Positions 1 to 12,483 of a stretch of 64,000 nt of DNA are shown in pieces. Location of the stretch: NCBI GenBank assembly GCA_905182995.1, contig CAJJDP010000055.1, positions 1 through 64,000 of the forward strand. Reading direction: 5' to 3'. A program made the translations under genes and the position numbers. A model generated the notes under the pieces. The model saw only the letters and a list, made by a program, of their open reading frames with translations, searched no databases and was not told where the DNA came from. Source of the DNA: Paramecium octaurelia (Eukaryota > Ciliophora > Oligohymenophorea > Peniculida > Parameciidae). How positions within the stretch are numbered: the stretch's first letter is position 1; the number at the start of each line of letters is the position of its first letter.

Positions 1-539
1 TATTATTATTATCATAAAAAGCATCAATTTAATGAAATCCACTTTTTATTGAGATATCATTATCACTATGAAATAAATTTCTTATGCCCTTATTGTTTTC
101 AATTTAAGAATAACTTATGCTATTAAAGTATCTTATGCCTTCTGATGGAACTAAAAGCTGTGTCGAAACATTAAAGTAGTTTCTGTAAACTCTGCTTCAG
201 GAGTAAATGTGTTGCTTTAATCAATTACATTAATTTTTATTCTTTTTTTTCGAATGCTTTTAGTGAATGAATATAATATTATAAGAAAGATTAAATACAC
301 CATGAATAAAGCAAACACATATGGAGTAATTAGCTAGTATTTTTAACTGCGAAAAAATAAATACTTAGGGTATTCGATAAATAAATAACATCTTGATTCA
401 GCAATTACTTATTAGAACTAAAAGTAGATTAGTTAAGGACGATTAAACTTATATTATAATAAAGAATAAGTTTAATTAATAAAAAATAATAATTAAGTTA
501 TAAAATTCTTTTCTATTTTTATTGATAAAATCATTTATT
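1..539. other. gene-free left edge
   Basis: AT-rich stretch with no supportable gene. One forward frame from about 85 to 266 stays open for some 60 codons when only TGA is a stop, which is not long enough to be meaningful in this composition. The sequence starts with short TAT repeats that do not look like ciliate telomere repeats. Confidence 0.4.
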
Positions 540-2735
540 TCAATTTTCAATCTTATCTAATCTAGCTGATTAGATTACTTGATTGGAACTGGTTTTCCAA
601 GGACTAAAGTTAAATTAATACAATTACATTGAATTAATGATTACTTCGAATATCTATGATTCAAATCTAGGTTTAGAATAATTTAAGTATATCTTGTAGT
701 TGATTCCTGAAACAATTTATTCTTAAACGCTAATAACTGATTCGAACTGATATCCATCTTATTAAGGATTGAATTTATTATTAATTTCATTAATGGCTTC
801 TTCAATGATCATTGAATTAGATTGTTAAAGTTCTGCAGTTTCAATTTATCTCCATGATCCTGAGGCTTATTTCTTTAAACCTCTTAATTGATTGAATTGT
901 TATTTTGACTCTTCTACTGTTGATTAAGTGTGGGTTGTCTAACTTGAACCACCATAATCATAAGGTTAATCGTCTCTTTTATAATTATATGAGCGGGCAG
1001 TTGTGACTTTGGAATCGATGGTGTCCACTGTAGAGTTTGGTCCACTAGTGAATTATGAATTAGTTTGATTTAGAATTCCTTGATTTGATCCAGAGATATA
1101 TGAATGGGTTTAGTTATCATGATAATAAGCATACCATGATTGGGATCCTTCTATATTTTCATAGGTTTTGTTGGAAGCTTTATAATAGGTGCTGGAATTA
1201 TCAAAAGAATCATTTTTGATCTCATTTAGAGTATAGTTGTATTCCAAAATAGTCTAATTTGATTTGTAATTAGATTTGGAGTCTGAATATGATGTTTTTA
1301 ATTATGTATCACGTTAATCTTTAGTTTCTGCTTAATATTCATTATATCTTATAGTAGTGCTATTCGATTATGATTAGTTTAATTATTAATAGTTGTCTTG
1401 AGTATTTGAAATTGTGCCATTTGTTCTTTAATTCCTGGTTGTTTATTCTGTATTGTTTTTGGTAGAAGCCTTTTGATAGTGAGAGATTGATGAGTTATTT
1501 CCTGAAGTATAATCATTGGATATTTAATATTGGGTTTGCTTTTAAACTTCATTTGAGGATCTGGTTGAGGCATTTTAGTCGCGATTTATCCAAGCGCTGC
1601 CTTTTCTTAAATCATCGTAAGTATATTCATCGCTATTGTATTCTGATCCATTAGTTTACCTTTAGTTAGCACTTCCGAAGTCGATATCAAGATATTCATA
1701 ATTTCCTATTTAATTAGAGTATTTTGCTTTTCCACTAATATCATAAACTTAACTTTAATAATCAGAACCACTACCATCATTGTTAGATACAAGTCTATTG
1801 TAGCGTCCTTACGTCTTATATTCTGCAGAAATTGTTTGATTTGTATAAACGAGTGTTCCAAAGGTTTATTGTTACTCGTTCAAATTTGAGTTGGTAGACT
1901 TCTAGGTTACGATTAAAGAATAATTAAGGTTGAAGTTTCTATAAATCACATTACCCTAATCATCATATTCCCTCTCTAAAGTAACTACTTTACTATTCTG
2001 ATAGTAATAATACTCAGATTCAGTATTATTTTCTTAAGTGTCAGTGTTATTATAAATAATGACATATTCGTAAGTTCCACTAGAGGCGTTGTAAAAAGTA
2101 ACATTTTAGGTGTTTTCTTTGAGTTATCCCTATTGCAATTTTGAATTGTTTCTAACTTTTAATTGTAGTCTTGACGGAATATATCTACTATTTATTGTAT
2201 TATTGTAATTTGAGGATCCATTGACATAATTAATAGTTGAAGTCTAATTTGTTGCTTTTTAGGATGAGGAACTACTGAAACTATTAGACGTGGATGGATA
2301 AGCGTAGTTTTAGGTAGGGTTGCTTTAAGGATAAGATTCATTTGTAGTGTTTGATGTATTTGATGAATTGCTTGAGTTGCTAAAGGTCGGATATTGGTTG
2401 GAAGATGACTGATATGTGTAATTGTAACTTGTATTTGGATAAGTACTTTTAGTTAGGTTCTATTCAGATTTGATTACTTTAGCTAATAATATCGACTATT
2501 ATATGGAATCTTCTTAATATGATAATTGATTACCTTTGTAAAAAGATGGAAGCTAGTCCGATGTATCCTTCTGTTACTTAATATCCAACTCTGCTTCAAA
2601 TATTGATTTAAGAGCATCAATATCTTATTCTAAATGATATTAATCCTTAGTTTATTATAATAACTCTTGCACAGATTCTACTCTTGATAGTGCAGTCAAG
2701 CACAACAATGACATCACAAATGATAAATATTTCAT
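540..2735 (-). CDS. secreted low-complexity protein with C-terminal cystatin-like domain
   Basis: Intronless, 731 residues. The N-terminus MKYLSFVMSLLCLTALSRVES is a clear signal peptide. About 600 residues follow that are rich in Ser, Asn, Gln, Tyr and Thr, with many N-x-S/T sites, including SSSNQ and NNT clusters. The last ~95 residues look like a cystatin fold: a Gly near the start (SGSWRQIETAE), a helix-like stretch (MIIEEAINEINNKF), then QIVSGINYKIYL, which matches the Q-x-V-x-G inhibitory loop followed by the family's x-NY-x-I-x-L strand. Cystatins inhibit papain-type cysteine proteases, so a secreted or vacuolar inhibitor is inferred. The long linker is unusual; most cystatins are about 100 residues. 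The alternative is a surface or secretory-granule protein that only borrows the fold. The start is the only ATG before the signal peptide. Confidence 0.85.
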
Positions 2736-4646
2736 TATTTTAATATTAATCTTTGAAGTAATCTATTCCCTGTTTATATAATGCTTAATCTCTTAAATTT
2801 TATTTGAAGCCATTATTCAGTAAAATTGATAATAATATGAAGATGATTCCACATATCTGGAAAGTTGGACATGTAAGTCTACTTTCACACCTCAAAATTC
2901 AACAAGCCCTTTAAAATTTAAAAATTGACTTCTTCTGCTTACTTCCGATACTGGAAATCCTTTTTTCCGAGGCTCTTCAATTTTTTGATAACACGAAAAT
3001 GTACAAGCACTATATTACCCATTGCAAACAATGATCATTATAAGTGGATCAAGTGCATTTGAGATTTTTATTTGGAATTATGTTTGTAGAATGGATTTGA
3101 AAAAATTGATGAAAATGTAAAATTTATATGTATAAACAAGATATTTAAAAGGAAGTGAATACCCTTACCATTAGCTCAGTAATTATCTATTTTATCTAAA
3201 TGAACAGGATTTAGCAATTGGATTTTTTAAATTAAAATCTAGTGAGAACAATCTGCACATCACTCTGCTTTGTGATTGACTAACCTATCCTTAAATGATG
3301 TTCTAATTCAATAAAATGGTCGAGATTAGGCAATGTTCATAATTATAGAGATTAATCAATAATAAGTCCATTATATTAATATGATAATTCAAAAAAGAGA
3401 CCCAACCTACTGAGGTTTATGATAATATCGACTTAAATAAATTATTTAGCAAATGAAAAATTTTTTAAGTATGAACATATCCTAATTACATAAATGTACA
3501 AGAATTGTAAACTTAAGCAATTTAGTTTAATTAATTAATGTTTATTTAAATTATAAATATGATGAATATAGAATCAAAATTGTGGAATAAATAGTTAACT
3601 GTAGAATAGAGATTATTAATTGGAAAAAGTGACCTCGAATAACAAAAATCAATATTTAAACATTTACAATGTTGAATTTTATCTTTTAATTTATAATAAT
3701 TAACTTACTTTTTTATATGCTTTTGAAATATAATTTATTTGCAACGAAATAGTAATGATGAGATTACCAAGTAAATTCTATGTGTTCGGTTGGATTTCAC
3801 CTTTGATAAATTTCATCTAAATGTGGTTTCAATAACTAATTACCCTAAATAAAAACCTACAAACAGCAAAGACTATAATTGAGTAACAATTCATAAATGA
3901 ATTCAGAATGTAGAACTTAATTAAACAATAACAATTCAGATGCACTAAAGGATTAAATGAATTAAATGTGGTATAAAATTCATATTCTAAATGATTATGA
4001 ATAAATAGACTTTCTATCTGGATAAGTGGTTTCTTAAGATGACTGTAAAAACTAAAAAATCTGTTAGTTTCTTGAACTCGCAAAGATTGTTATTTATTGT
4101 TTTTTATTTATTTTAATATTGATACAATATAATATCGATTTGAAATTAATAATAAAGCCGATTTTGATACTCAGAATAATTGATTACTTAAGTTTTAGAT
4201 CTGCCAAAAATAATGATTAATGAAATTATATTTATTAGCTATCAAATAGATGGATTACATTTTTCCAATTTTAATTATGACTGTAATAGCAATAACTGTG
4301 TTTAACATTCAGTTAACTTTTGAAAATGATAATAATATGTTAAATATTTAAGTTATTTATCACCAAACATGAATTTCATGATTAGAGTTTTGGAACAAAT
4401 AAAAAAAGGTTTAATAGAAGATTGAATGCCAAAGCTAAAACAAGCAGCAGAAATTATAGTCTATATTCCAGTAAACCTAAAACAAGAGCTTCAAATTGAA
4501 TTAATTTATGGAGAGCAAAGTACAATATTTAGTTTAACTATAATGCTACCAGAAGATAAATATTGATATATTTTATGGGAATTTAAATGAGAATTGCTCA
4601 TACTTATGAACTTTATCATTTTAAAATAATAATAAAAATTGTGATG
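2736..4646. other. long stretch with no convincing gene, possible relics
   Basis: Nearly 2 kb without a gene that can be modelled. A forward frame at 3755-3994 (79 codons, starting MMRLPSKFYVFGWISPLINF, then glutamine-rich) is followed in another frame by a further short coding-like piece to about 4085. A lysine/glutamine-rich frame lies near 4395-4610. Each ends at TGA without a plausible intron joining it to the next. They may be remnants of a decayed gene or chance open frames, which are easy to get when only TGA stops translation. Confidence 0.35.
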
Positions 4647-5098
4647 TCAATTCTTAGTAGCTTTTTCTTTTTCTATTTTTTTGATCATCAAATTTAAATA
4701 GTTCTTTAAAATTGGTTACCCTTTTGCATTTTTCTAAGTAAACACTTTTTTCATTTATTTTCTTTCTTTTTTTTTGTTTATGTTTTTCTTAATATCTAAA
4801 CTATTTTGCTTTTGATTTTAATTAGGCTTAATTTCTTAATTTTCTTGACTTTGATTGTTGTCTTACTCAAAAAGCTTGATTGCTCATTTGAATTATATAC
4901 CTATTTATAAAATGATTGTTTTTTTTCAGCCAGAATGTCCTTTTCAAGTTTTTCGTTCAATTCTTAATTAAAGTATTTTTCTTTTTGTCTAAATTTCCTT
5001 TATAATGAACACTCTTTAATTTTTTCCTTTTGAATTCCTAATTTACTTTAAAAATTACTTAATCGCTTCCTTTCCTAAAGAATTGCATTGACATCCAT
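4647..5098 (-). CDS. small basic coiled-coil-like protein, unknown
   Basis: Predicted 141 residues, joined across one 26-nt intron at 4875-4900 (GT...AG). The product is rich in Lys, Gln and Glu throughout (ILQERKRLSNFQSKLGIQKE near the start, KKNINKKKERKQMKKVF in the middle), which suggests a charged helix or coiled coil. I recognise no domain. It lies only 20 bp downstream of the methylthiotransferase gene on the same strand. The intron ends CAAG rather than the usual TAG; without it the frame shifts into a less coding-like reading, so the model is reasonable but not certain. Confidence 0.6.
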
Positions 5099-5118
5099 TA
5101 ATATAAAAAATAAATAAT

Positions 5119-6735
5119 TCAATTAAAATTTATTTCACATTTGTTTAAGGGCCTTCCTGCAAGTGTTTTTAAACCACTGCTCATAATTTCAACTTCGACA
5201 AAATCTCCAATAGCATAGCTATTATTATCATTCTGGAATACAACACTTTTGTTGGAATCTGTTCTGCCTTTTAGTTGATTAGGTTTATTCCCTAATTATT
5301 CAACCAAAACGATATGTTTCCTAAAGTATTAAAATTCAATACTTTCCAATCTCAAGTGAATTCTTATAATTCATAATCTTATGTTATTGTTCAATAAGCT
5401 TTTCAAGACGACTTAATTTGACATTTTCAGGTACATTATCCTATAAATTTCTATAAGCATGTGTTTTTTCTCTCATAGAATAAGCAAACATAAAGGCCTA
5501 ATGAAATGGTAATCTTACATTTTCAAATTAAATAAGTTATAACAAACTTAAAGTTTATTCAAAATCGTATTCAGTCTCATCACAAAAACCAACAATTACA
5601 TCGGTTGACAAGGTTACATTTGGAATTAAGGTTCTTACTTCATGACATAAATCCAAAAGTGCTCCTCTTGTGTAATTTCTCCTCATTTTTTTCAATATTT
5701 CATCTGAACCTGATTGTATAGGTATGTGGATACTAAATTACAAAATCTGTACTTCTTGCAAATATTGGGGTGTTTTGCAATTACTTCTAAAACTTTCTTT
5801 GGAAAATTCTTTGGATGAGGTGAAGTAAATCTAATTCTAGTTTTTGGAAATTTAACTGCAATTTCATTCAATAGTTAATCAAATCTTAAGCCATTTCCAG
5901 ATCTCAATTTGTACAGTTCTGTGAAACCAACAGTGTTTTCATGTTAACTTGATATTTTTTCATCTTGAAAAAAGTAACTATTAACATTTTAACCAAGGAG
6001 AGTGACCTCCTTTATTCCTTTTTAGGTTAAAATTGCTATTTCTTCTAAAATACTTTCAGGATTTCTGCTTCTTTCTCTTCCTCTTGTGAAAGGAACAACG
6101 CAAAATGAACACATATTATTGCATCCTCTCATTATGGAAACATATGTTGTGATGCTATCAGTAGGATTAATAGGAAGAATATCATCGTAAGTTTCTGTTA
6201 ATGAAAGATTTGTGTCAATTTATTTATCTCTTGTTAATTGAAAAGAGTTTAATAGCGTAGGTAGGGATTTATAGCTATCTGGGCCTACAATAATGTTTGC
6301 TCCTTAAACGAATAACTGTTCTTTAAGTCTTTCTGCCATACATCCTAAAATGCCTAAAACTTTATTTTAAGATTTTAATTCTGACATTCTTTGAAACACT
6401 TTTTTCTCTGCATTTGCTCTTATTGAACAAGTATTTAAAAATATGATATCAGCTTCAGAGATGTCGTTTGTATTAGAATAGCCCTCACTTGACAAAATTG
6501 ATTACACAATTTAAGAATCATTTGCATTCATTTAACACCCATATGTTTCAATAAAAAATTTAGGCCCATTATTAGTGTTATTGACTTCAGAGTCTTACTA
6601 TTTCATAAATTCAGATAAAGAGGGAATTTCATTGATGTTTCTTTTAGAAGTTGAAAAGTAATTTCTGGGAAACCTTTGAATAAATTTTCTGAACATATAA
6701 TTATTTATTTCACGACTTATTAATTGTAATAACAT
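5119..6735 (-). CDS. CDK5RAP1: mitochondrial tRNA methylthiotransferase (CDK5RAP1/MiaB family)
   Basis: 517 residues, with three introns at 5321-5342, 5498-5518 and 5733-5752. Family knowledge: radical-SAM enzymes that convert i6A37 to ms2i6A37 in tRNA using two Fe-S clusters. Seen here: an Arg- and Ser-rich N-terminus ([18 protein letters not shown], then FSTSKRN) typical of a mitochondrial presequence; the N-terminal methylthiotransferase domain with TYGCQMNANDSQ and later Cys residues (NTCSIR, GCMAERL); the radical-SAM motif GCNNMCSFC followed by [11 protein letters not shown]; the substrate region [20 protein letters not shown]; and a C-terminal TRAM-like segment ending in the family's 'LAGRPL' type motif. 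PFTRGRERS is diagnostic of the MiaB/CDK5RAP1 branch rather than CDKAL1. Start chosen at the presequence Met. Confidence 0.95.
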
Positions 6736-6771
6736 AGTTACTTATTTGTTATTTGATATTTTTAATAAATA

Positions 6772-9351
6772 ATGTAATACACACAAACGCAGCTAGAAAT
6801 CAGCTTAGCTAGTTTTAAGGATATAAGAAACAATTTGAAGGATGAATTTTAAGATTACATTCTACAAAATAACTCAAAAGACAAGGAGACACCTAACAAT
6901 TTTGGAATTATCCTAAAGGAGTTAAAAAATAAGAATCAATAAAAGCAACAGTAACTAGCGATGAATTCCCTTCCTGATTTTTCACAAGCGTCTACATATT
7001 CATAAAATGTAATTGGTCGTAGCATTTATTTAGTATTAATTTTCAAATTCAGGTGATGAAACCGAAAGATTAACAAAAGAGTTAGAAGTTCAAAAGTCTT
7101 TAATTCAAAGTGAAGTAGAACTTAAAAAATCTATCAATTTCATCAAAAAGCAAATTTATCCTTTACAAGAATATGCTAATCAGCTGTCTCTATAGTAAAA
7201 GTAAGCAGAAAGTGAAAGTAAAACAGCTGAGTCTGAATCTGTATGATTATATATTAAATTAGAAAGAATAGAATAAAAAAAACAATTGGCGAACTATAAT
7301 CTTCAATTGCTAGGTTAAAATATTAAAGATAATAATATCGTGATTTTATATATGAGCAAAGTATGAAAGTAGAACAAAATCTAAAATAAGAACAAAGCAC
7401 TCTTGAGTAATAAAATGAAGCAGTTGAGAATTTGGTCTAAACAATATCCAAATAGAAGGCTTAAATTGAAGATCTAATAAAATAATAATATGAAAAAATG
7501 GAAAAAAGCGAATAATAAAGAATTACAATATAGAACTACTTAACATTAACAAAATTATACGAATTTTGCACGAACTAGATAGAATAATTAAATGTGAATG
7601 ATAACACATAAAGAATCAGCAGCGAATCTGAATCTTCAGGCAAAGATGATTTATACTCAGATTAAGAAGACTCAATAATCACAAGCAATAATTTTTTTTA
7701 AACTCAGGTTCAAACATCATCTTAGCCAAGATCAAAACAGCGAATAGCAACGCCAAAGAAAAAAAAGAAGGAAAAAAAGAAATTAACATATCCATAATTA
7801 ATGGAGAAGTTTTAGAAATCAAAAGAATTGCTTTCAAAAATTAAAAATGATGTAGATATCAATATCATGGAATAATTTATTTTGAATCATTATTAAGAGT
7901 AATCTGAAATACAAAGGTAATTAGCAGATCAACATTAAGTTTTATAAGAATCAAAAGATGAGTATTTACATGAAATTTAGATGCTAAACGATAAAGTATT
8001 ACTTATTGTTTATCTTAGCTAAATCTGACAGATGATGTGAGAGAAAAATTAGTAAGATGTCAAGAACCCACTTCTGAAAACTTTAATTAGAAAATCTTAA
8101 CTCATAAAATAGCTAATACAAGTAATGAGAATGAATTGCAGATCATAAAATAAACTGATAAATTGATTAAGTTGGAGGCGTTATTCTTTACTTTGAATAC
8201 TAGAGCCATGTCTCTTTTAAGAAGAATATGTTCTATTTTATAGAACATATAATAGATAAGCGAGAAGTTAGATAATCGAATCATTAATGTTTATTAAAAT
8301 GCAGTGCTAACTGTTGGTCTACTAAGATCGAATAATGAGCTAGATTTGAATCAATTTCCCAAATTTAAGAAACTTTTAAAAGGAAATAATCTTACTTTAA
8401 TTTATTGTGATTAGCAAGTATTTCAAGAGTTCTGTGAAAAAGTTGAAAATTTAACTGATGATGGCTTATCTACCAATTTTTCATTATTAATTGAAATGTG
8501 TATGACAAGAATAGCTGGAGAAACTTAATGTATTTATGAATAAATTTCAACTATTTGTAATTGTCTCAAAGATGAAGTAAGAAGACTATGCAATTATGGA
8601 AGTCTAAGATCTTTTAGAGACTTAACGAGCATGCCAATAACAAATTTAGCTAATTCATATAATGCCCCTACTATGAGAAAATTAAAAGAATATTCGGACT
8701 CTAAATAATCAGAAGTGACTAGCAAGAAATCAATGGAGAGATTTGAGTAATATTTTTCAATTTATAAGGAAAAAATCATTATTGGCCGATGAGTTTAAGT
8801 TTGTTATTGATCAAAACGAAAAAAGCTTAAATGAAGATGACATAGATGAATTCTATTATCAAATAAAAAAAGAAATAGAAGCCAAACCATCAACTAAAAC
8901 AACAAGAATTGAGACAGCCAATCTTACAAAAACAACTCTGGTTTATGATTAACCTTAAAAAAATAAAATGACAGAATTTTTTAGATCAAATTCTAAGGTG
9001 TCTTAATCATTAAGAAGAATTTAATCATGTAAAGTTAATATTAAACTATTAGAAGGATAATTTATTGACGCTTAATCAAAGAACTTTAGGTAGTTTCTAG
9101 AGAAAGAATAAAAACATATTGAGTTATTGTCAAGAATGAATCGTACTGGGAGCACATCTGCATTTTAACCAACAACATTAAGACCGAAATCTCAAGAAAA
9201 AACTCGGGTTCTAAATATATTACCAAGAACAATCAGCGCATCATAACAATAAAGATCTGCAAGGAAGAAAATTGTTGCTTTACAACTTGAAAAGGACATG
9301 AAACGATTTAATGATCAAGTAGGTAGATTTACAAAACTAAAGTTGAATTGA
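6772..9351 (+). CDS. large coiled-coil protein, unknown function
   Basis: 827 residues with introns at 7009-7033, 7241-7266, 7996-8018 and 8747-8768. I recognise no catalytic domain. Long heptad-like stretches rich in Gln, Glu, Lys and Leu occur in the first half (for example LTKELEVQKSLIQSEVELKK and KVEQNLKQEQSTLEQQNEAV). These are followed by an acidic Ser-rich patch (SSESESSGKDD) and a basic run of Lys residues. The C-terminal half is more globular, with Cys and Leu residues, and ends in a Ser/Arg-rich tail. This looks like a cytoskeletal or basal-body structural protein, but that is inference. The stop lies 46 bp from the stop of the convergent CFAP52 gene. Confidence 0.85.
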
Positions 9352-9397
9352 TTGGGATTGTAATTAATAATTTTATTTATGTTATAATCGAATCTAA

Positions 9398-11552
9398 TCA
9401 TTTCTTAGATGACTTTGTTCCTGATTTAACTGATTTAGCAACTGGATTAGATTTTTATGACTATGAATCTTTAGGAGCTTATTAAGACTATTATTATGAC
9501 TGCTGTTAAATTTCGTTTTATTTTTTGACGCTTTAAACAGTGGGGAGTTCTTATTGTGCTTTAGCATTTATTACAGATTCGGGCATTTTCCAAATGAATA
9601 TGGCTCCCTCTGCACCTACAGAAATAATGGATTTTTGATCTGGACTGATTGTAATCTAAGAATTATCACAAATAGTACTCTAGTGATTGTGCCAGAATGA
9701 CCTTATCCTTTAAAATAGCAGATTCCTTCATCATAACCCCAAAGCTTAACTTCTTTATCTTCTCCTCCAGAAACAAAATGCTCTCCTTCTTTGGTGATAG
9801 CAAGAGCATTGACTTCTCCTTCTTCTGAACCATCTAACATTCTAATTGCCTAACCATCAAAGGTTTCCCAATAAGTAATCTATAGGTTTAGTAATAATAT
9901 AACTAATTACTTTTCTGTCACTTCCAGTTGTGAGTAATTGACTTTCTTCTGGATGATAAAGTACCATTTTAAATAAAGTGCTTTCGAAAAGACACATAAC
10001 TCTGGTAAATGATTTGAGATCCCAAATAATGCAAGAACCATCTGCACTGGCACTGACAGCCTATTCATTATTTCTTCTAACTTGAATCGACCATACTCTT
10101 CCTCTGTGTTCTTTCATGGATGACTTCATAACTTATGTTTGTTTGCCTATTTCCCAGACTCTAACTTCTCCTTCAGATCCTCCAGAGATTATTCTTTAGC
10201 AATCAGAAGTGCAGGTCAGAGAAGTGCATCCATGAATATGTGCATCATTTATTACATACATCAGTCTACCAGATTGAGGCAGGAATGCTCTGATTTTACC
10301 ATCACTCCATCCACTCACTATACTTTTGCCATCATTCATAAATGCAACTGCCCAGCATTCTAAATTAGGGACTTAGATTCTGAGTAATTCTTATCTATTT
10401 TTAGCATTCCAAACTCTGATGTCGTTCAAAGAACTAGTAGCGAAGACATCTGAATAGTTGTGAGGAAAAGCAACATCATTAATTCTTTCATAATGACAAG
10501 TGTTTCTTAACTCAGGAATTAATTGCTCAGTGTCCAACCAATAAATATTGCTCTAAATTGTTCCTGTAAAAAAATGAGTATAATCATTTGTGAATGTTAT
10601 TGAAGTTACTCCTCCTAAAAGTTCACTGCTTGCAACTATTTGCATGGTTTAAAATGACACTTTAGCTATCATACCATCGCCAGCACCAACGATAATATCG
10701 CCATTAGGTAATAAACCTAAACAATTAACTCCTTGGCTGAATAACTTCTTTACTGGAGCTAGTCTTTTATATATAGCCATATCCATTTGAATTTCAAACA
10801 CATCTCCTGTTTTTGTACCACAATAGCAATATTTGTCATTTTTATCTATTGCAACACAAGTGAATGTACGCTTTACGTTACCAAAGCTCACATCAACAGA
10901 TTAGATCTTTTCTTATAGGTTTATACTATACCTTTTTATTTTATTTATCAATTGTTAAAATTTAAACTCCAGTATTTAAAACTGCTATCATTTTTTCATC
11001 AGATTAGTTGTAGAACTGAACTTGATTGACAGGATCTCTATTAGGAGTACCGTACAAGGCTTTTCCTGCTTTGATATCCCAAACAATCAACATATTTTTA
11101 TCATCAATTCCTCCTAATGAGGCTAAGTATAATTCATTGTAGGAAAAACTGAGCGATTGAATCAATACTTTATGTAATTTCAATCTGTGAATCATGCTTC
11201 TTTCCTTGAAATCCCAAATTATTATATCAGCTTAGAATCCCATGTAAGTCCTTTATCCAGAAGCAACATAATCACCTGAACGAGAAACTGTTATCACAGA
11301 GATCTAATTATCATGTCCTCTAAACAAGATTAATGTTAAAATATACCTTAAAAATGTTTAAGCTCTACTAATTATATGTCGAACAACAATAGTGGAACCC
11401 AATGGATAGATAATATGCTTTTAATGATTATTCAAACAATACCTCATTATCCGGATGCAATATCAAGCCCTAAGTAATTTTACCTGAAATGATTATGTTG
11501 TCAATATACCTGTAAATCCAATAACTGCTTGTATTTCAAGTTCTGATAACAT
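9398..11552 (-). CDS. CFAP52: CFAP52 (WDR16), axonemal WD40 protein
   Basis: 665 residues, close to the family length of about 620. Six introns: 9656-9678, 9880-9910, 10907-10931, 11320-11346, 11418-11442 and 11484-11509. Family knowledge: CFAP52 is a microtubule inner protein of ciliary doublets. Sequence signs are the typical N-terminus ELEIQAVIGFTGKITQGLIL and HPDNEHIIYPLGSTIVVRH, the ASGQRTYMGFQADIIIWDF block, LSFSYNELYLASLGGIDDKN, and GNVKRTFTCVAIDKNDKYCY with YCGTKTGDVFEI and VGAGDGMIAKV. WD repeats continue to about residue 610, then a Gln/Ser/Lys-rich tail. N-terminal introns interrupt conserved blocks cleanly, which supports the splicing. Expected partners are axonemal proteins not encoded nearby. 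Confidence 0.97.
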
Positions 11553-11651
11553 TATTTGTATTTTTATTTTTCAAATTATATACTTCAATGTTTTAATTAA
11601 AAACTGTTGTATTTTAGACATAAATTTATAAATCTTATGAAAATTAATTAA

Positions 11652-12338
11652 TCAAACAGTCCAGAACTCTTCATTTTCCTATTTTTCTACTCTTACTCTT
11701 AAGTCTTTATTCACATTTTCAAGAACCTAATTTTAATTTCAATATTTATTTACTAATTTCCATAAATTAGATGAAAAGTCGTCCTAATAAAATGATTCAA
11801 CATCGTTCTTCTCCTTCTGTAGATTAATCTTTTTGCGCTCATAAACCACAGTTTAAATTATGGAATTAGAAATGCTGTCTGCTATCATTTTCTCTTTGGC
11901 TATTTGAACTTCACCTGAAATTTTATTTGATTTTGTTTGGGAAAATAAATTTGCTTGTATTTAGTAAAGCAAGAGGGCAACAGCTATAATACTCAAAAAT
12001 ACTAATATCTTAAACAAAACAAATTTAGTTTTTTATTGATTATTAAAGGACTTCTTCAACATTTTAGACTTACGATCATCATAATTGTTTGAACTGAGTC
12101 TTGGAGTCGAAGTAAATGAAGTAATGCTACTTTTTGGGGTTATCATGTTTTTTGTTGAGGATTTAACTTCTTAAATAGTTGACTTTGTTGTCTCAAAGTG
12201 TTGGGGAAATATGACTGAATTTGGAGCAAAAGCTTTTGATGTGCTGTCATTTTATTTAGTTGATAACTTATTGAAAGTTAGATTTCTGTTAGAAATATTT
12301 GAAAGTGGTCTTTGAATTGGGGAATTACTTCGATTCAT
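11652..12338 (-). CDS. single-pass membrane protein with Ser/Thr-rich N-terminus, unknown
   Basis: 219 residues, one intron at 11727-11753. The first ~120 residues are rich in Ser, Thr, Asn and Pro, suggesting a disordered, possibly phosphorylated cytoplasmic tail. One clear membrane span follows (FVLFKILVFLSIIAVALLLY), then about 75 charged residues with coiled-coil character (YERKKINLQKEKNDVES). There is no signal peptide, so a type II or tail-proximal topology is possible. No family recognised. It starts 145 bp from the divergent lipase gene. Confidence 0.8.
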
Positions 12339-12483
12339 TATGAATTCAAATTTTTAATTTATTTATTTATCGTTAATGTTAATTCTAAAAAAGAGATATT
12401 ATCCATTTTCGTGGTTATTAGGAAATTTGCTAATTCTTTCGATATTCTATGAAGAATATCAAAGTCTTTCTTACACATCATAA

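Noticed and set aside
1-20. TAT repeat at the window start considered as a telomere
   Set aside because: Ciliate telomeres of this group are G-rich (GGGGTT/GGGTTT type); this is simple AT repeat.
7241-7370. Alternative splicing of the coiled-coil gene using the TAG at 7262
   Set aside because: It leads into frames with TGA soon after; the 26-nt intron ending at 7266 keeps a continuous coiled coil.
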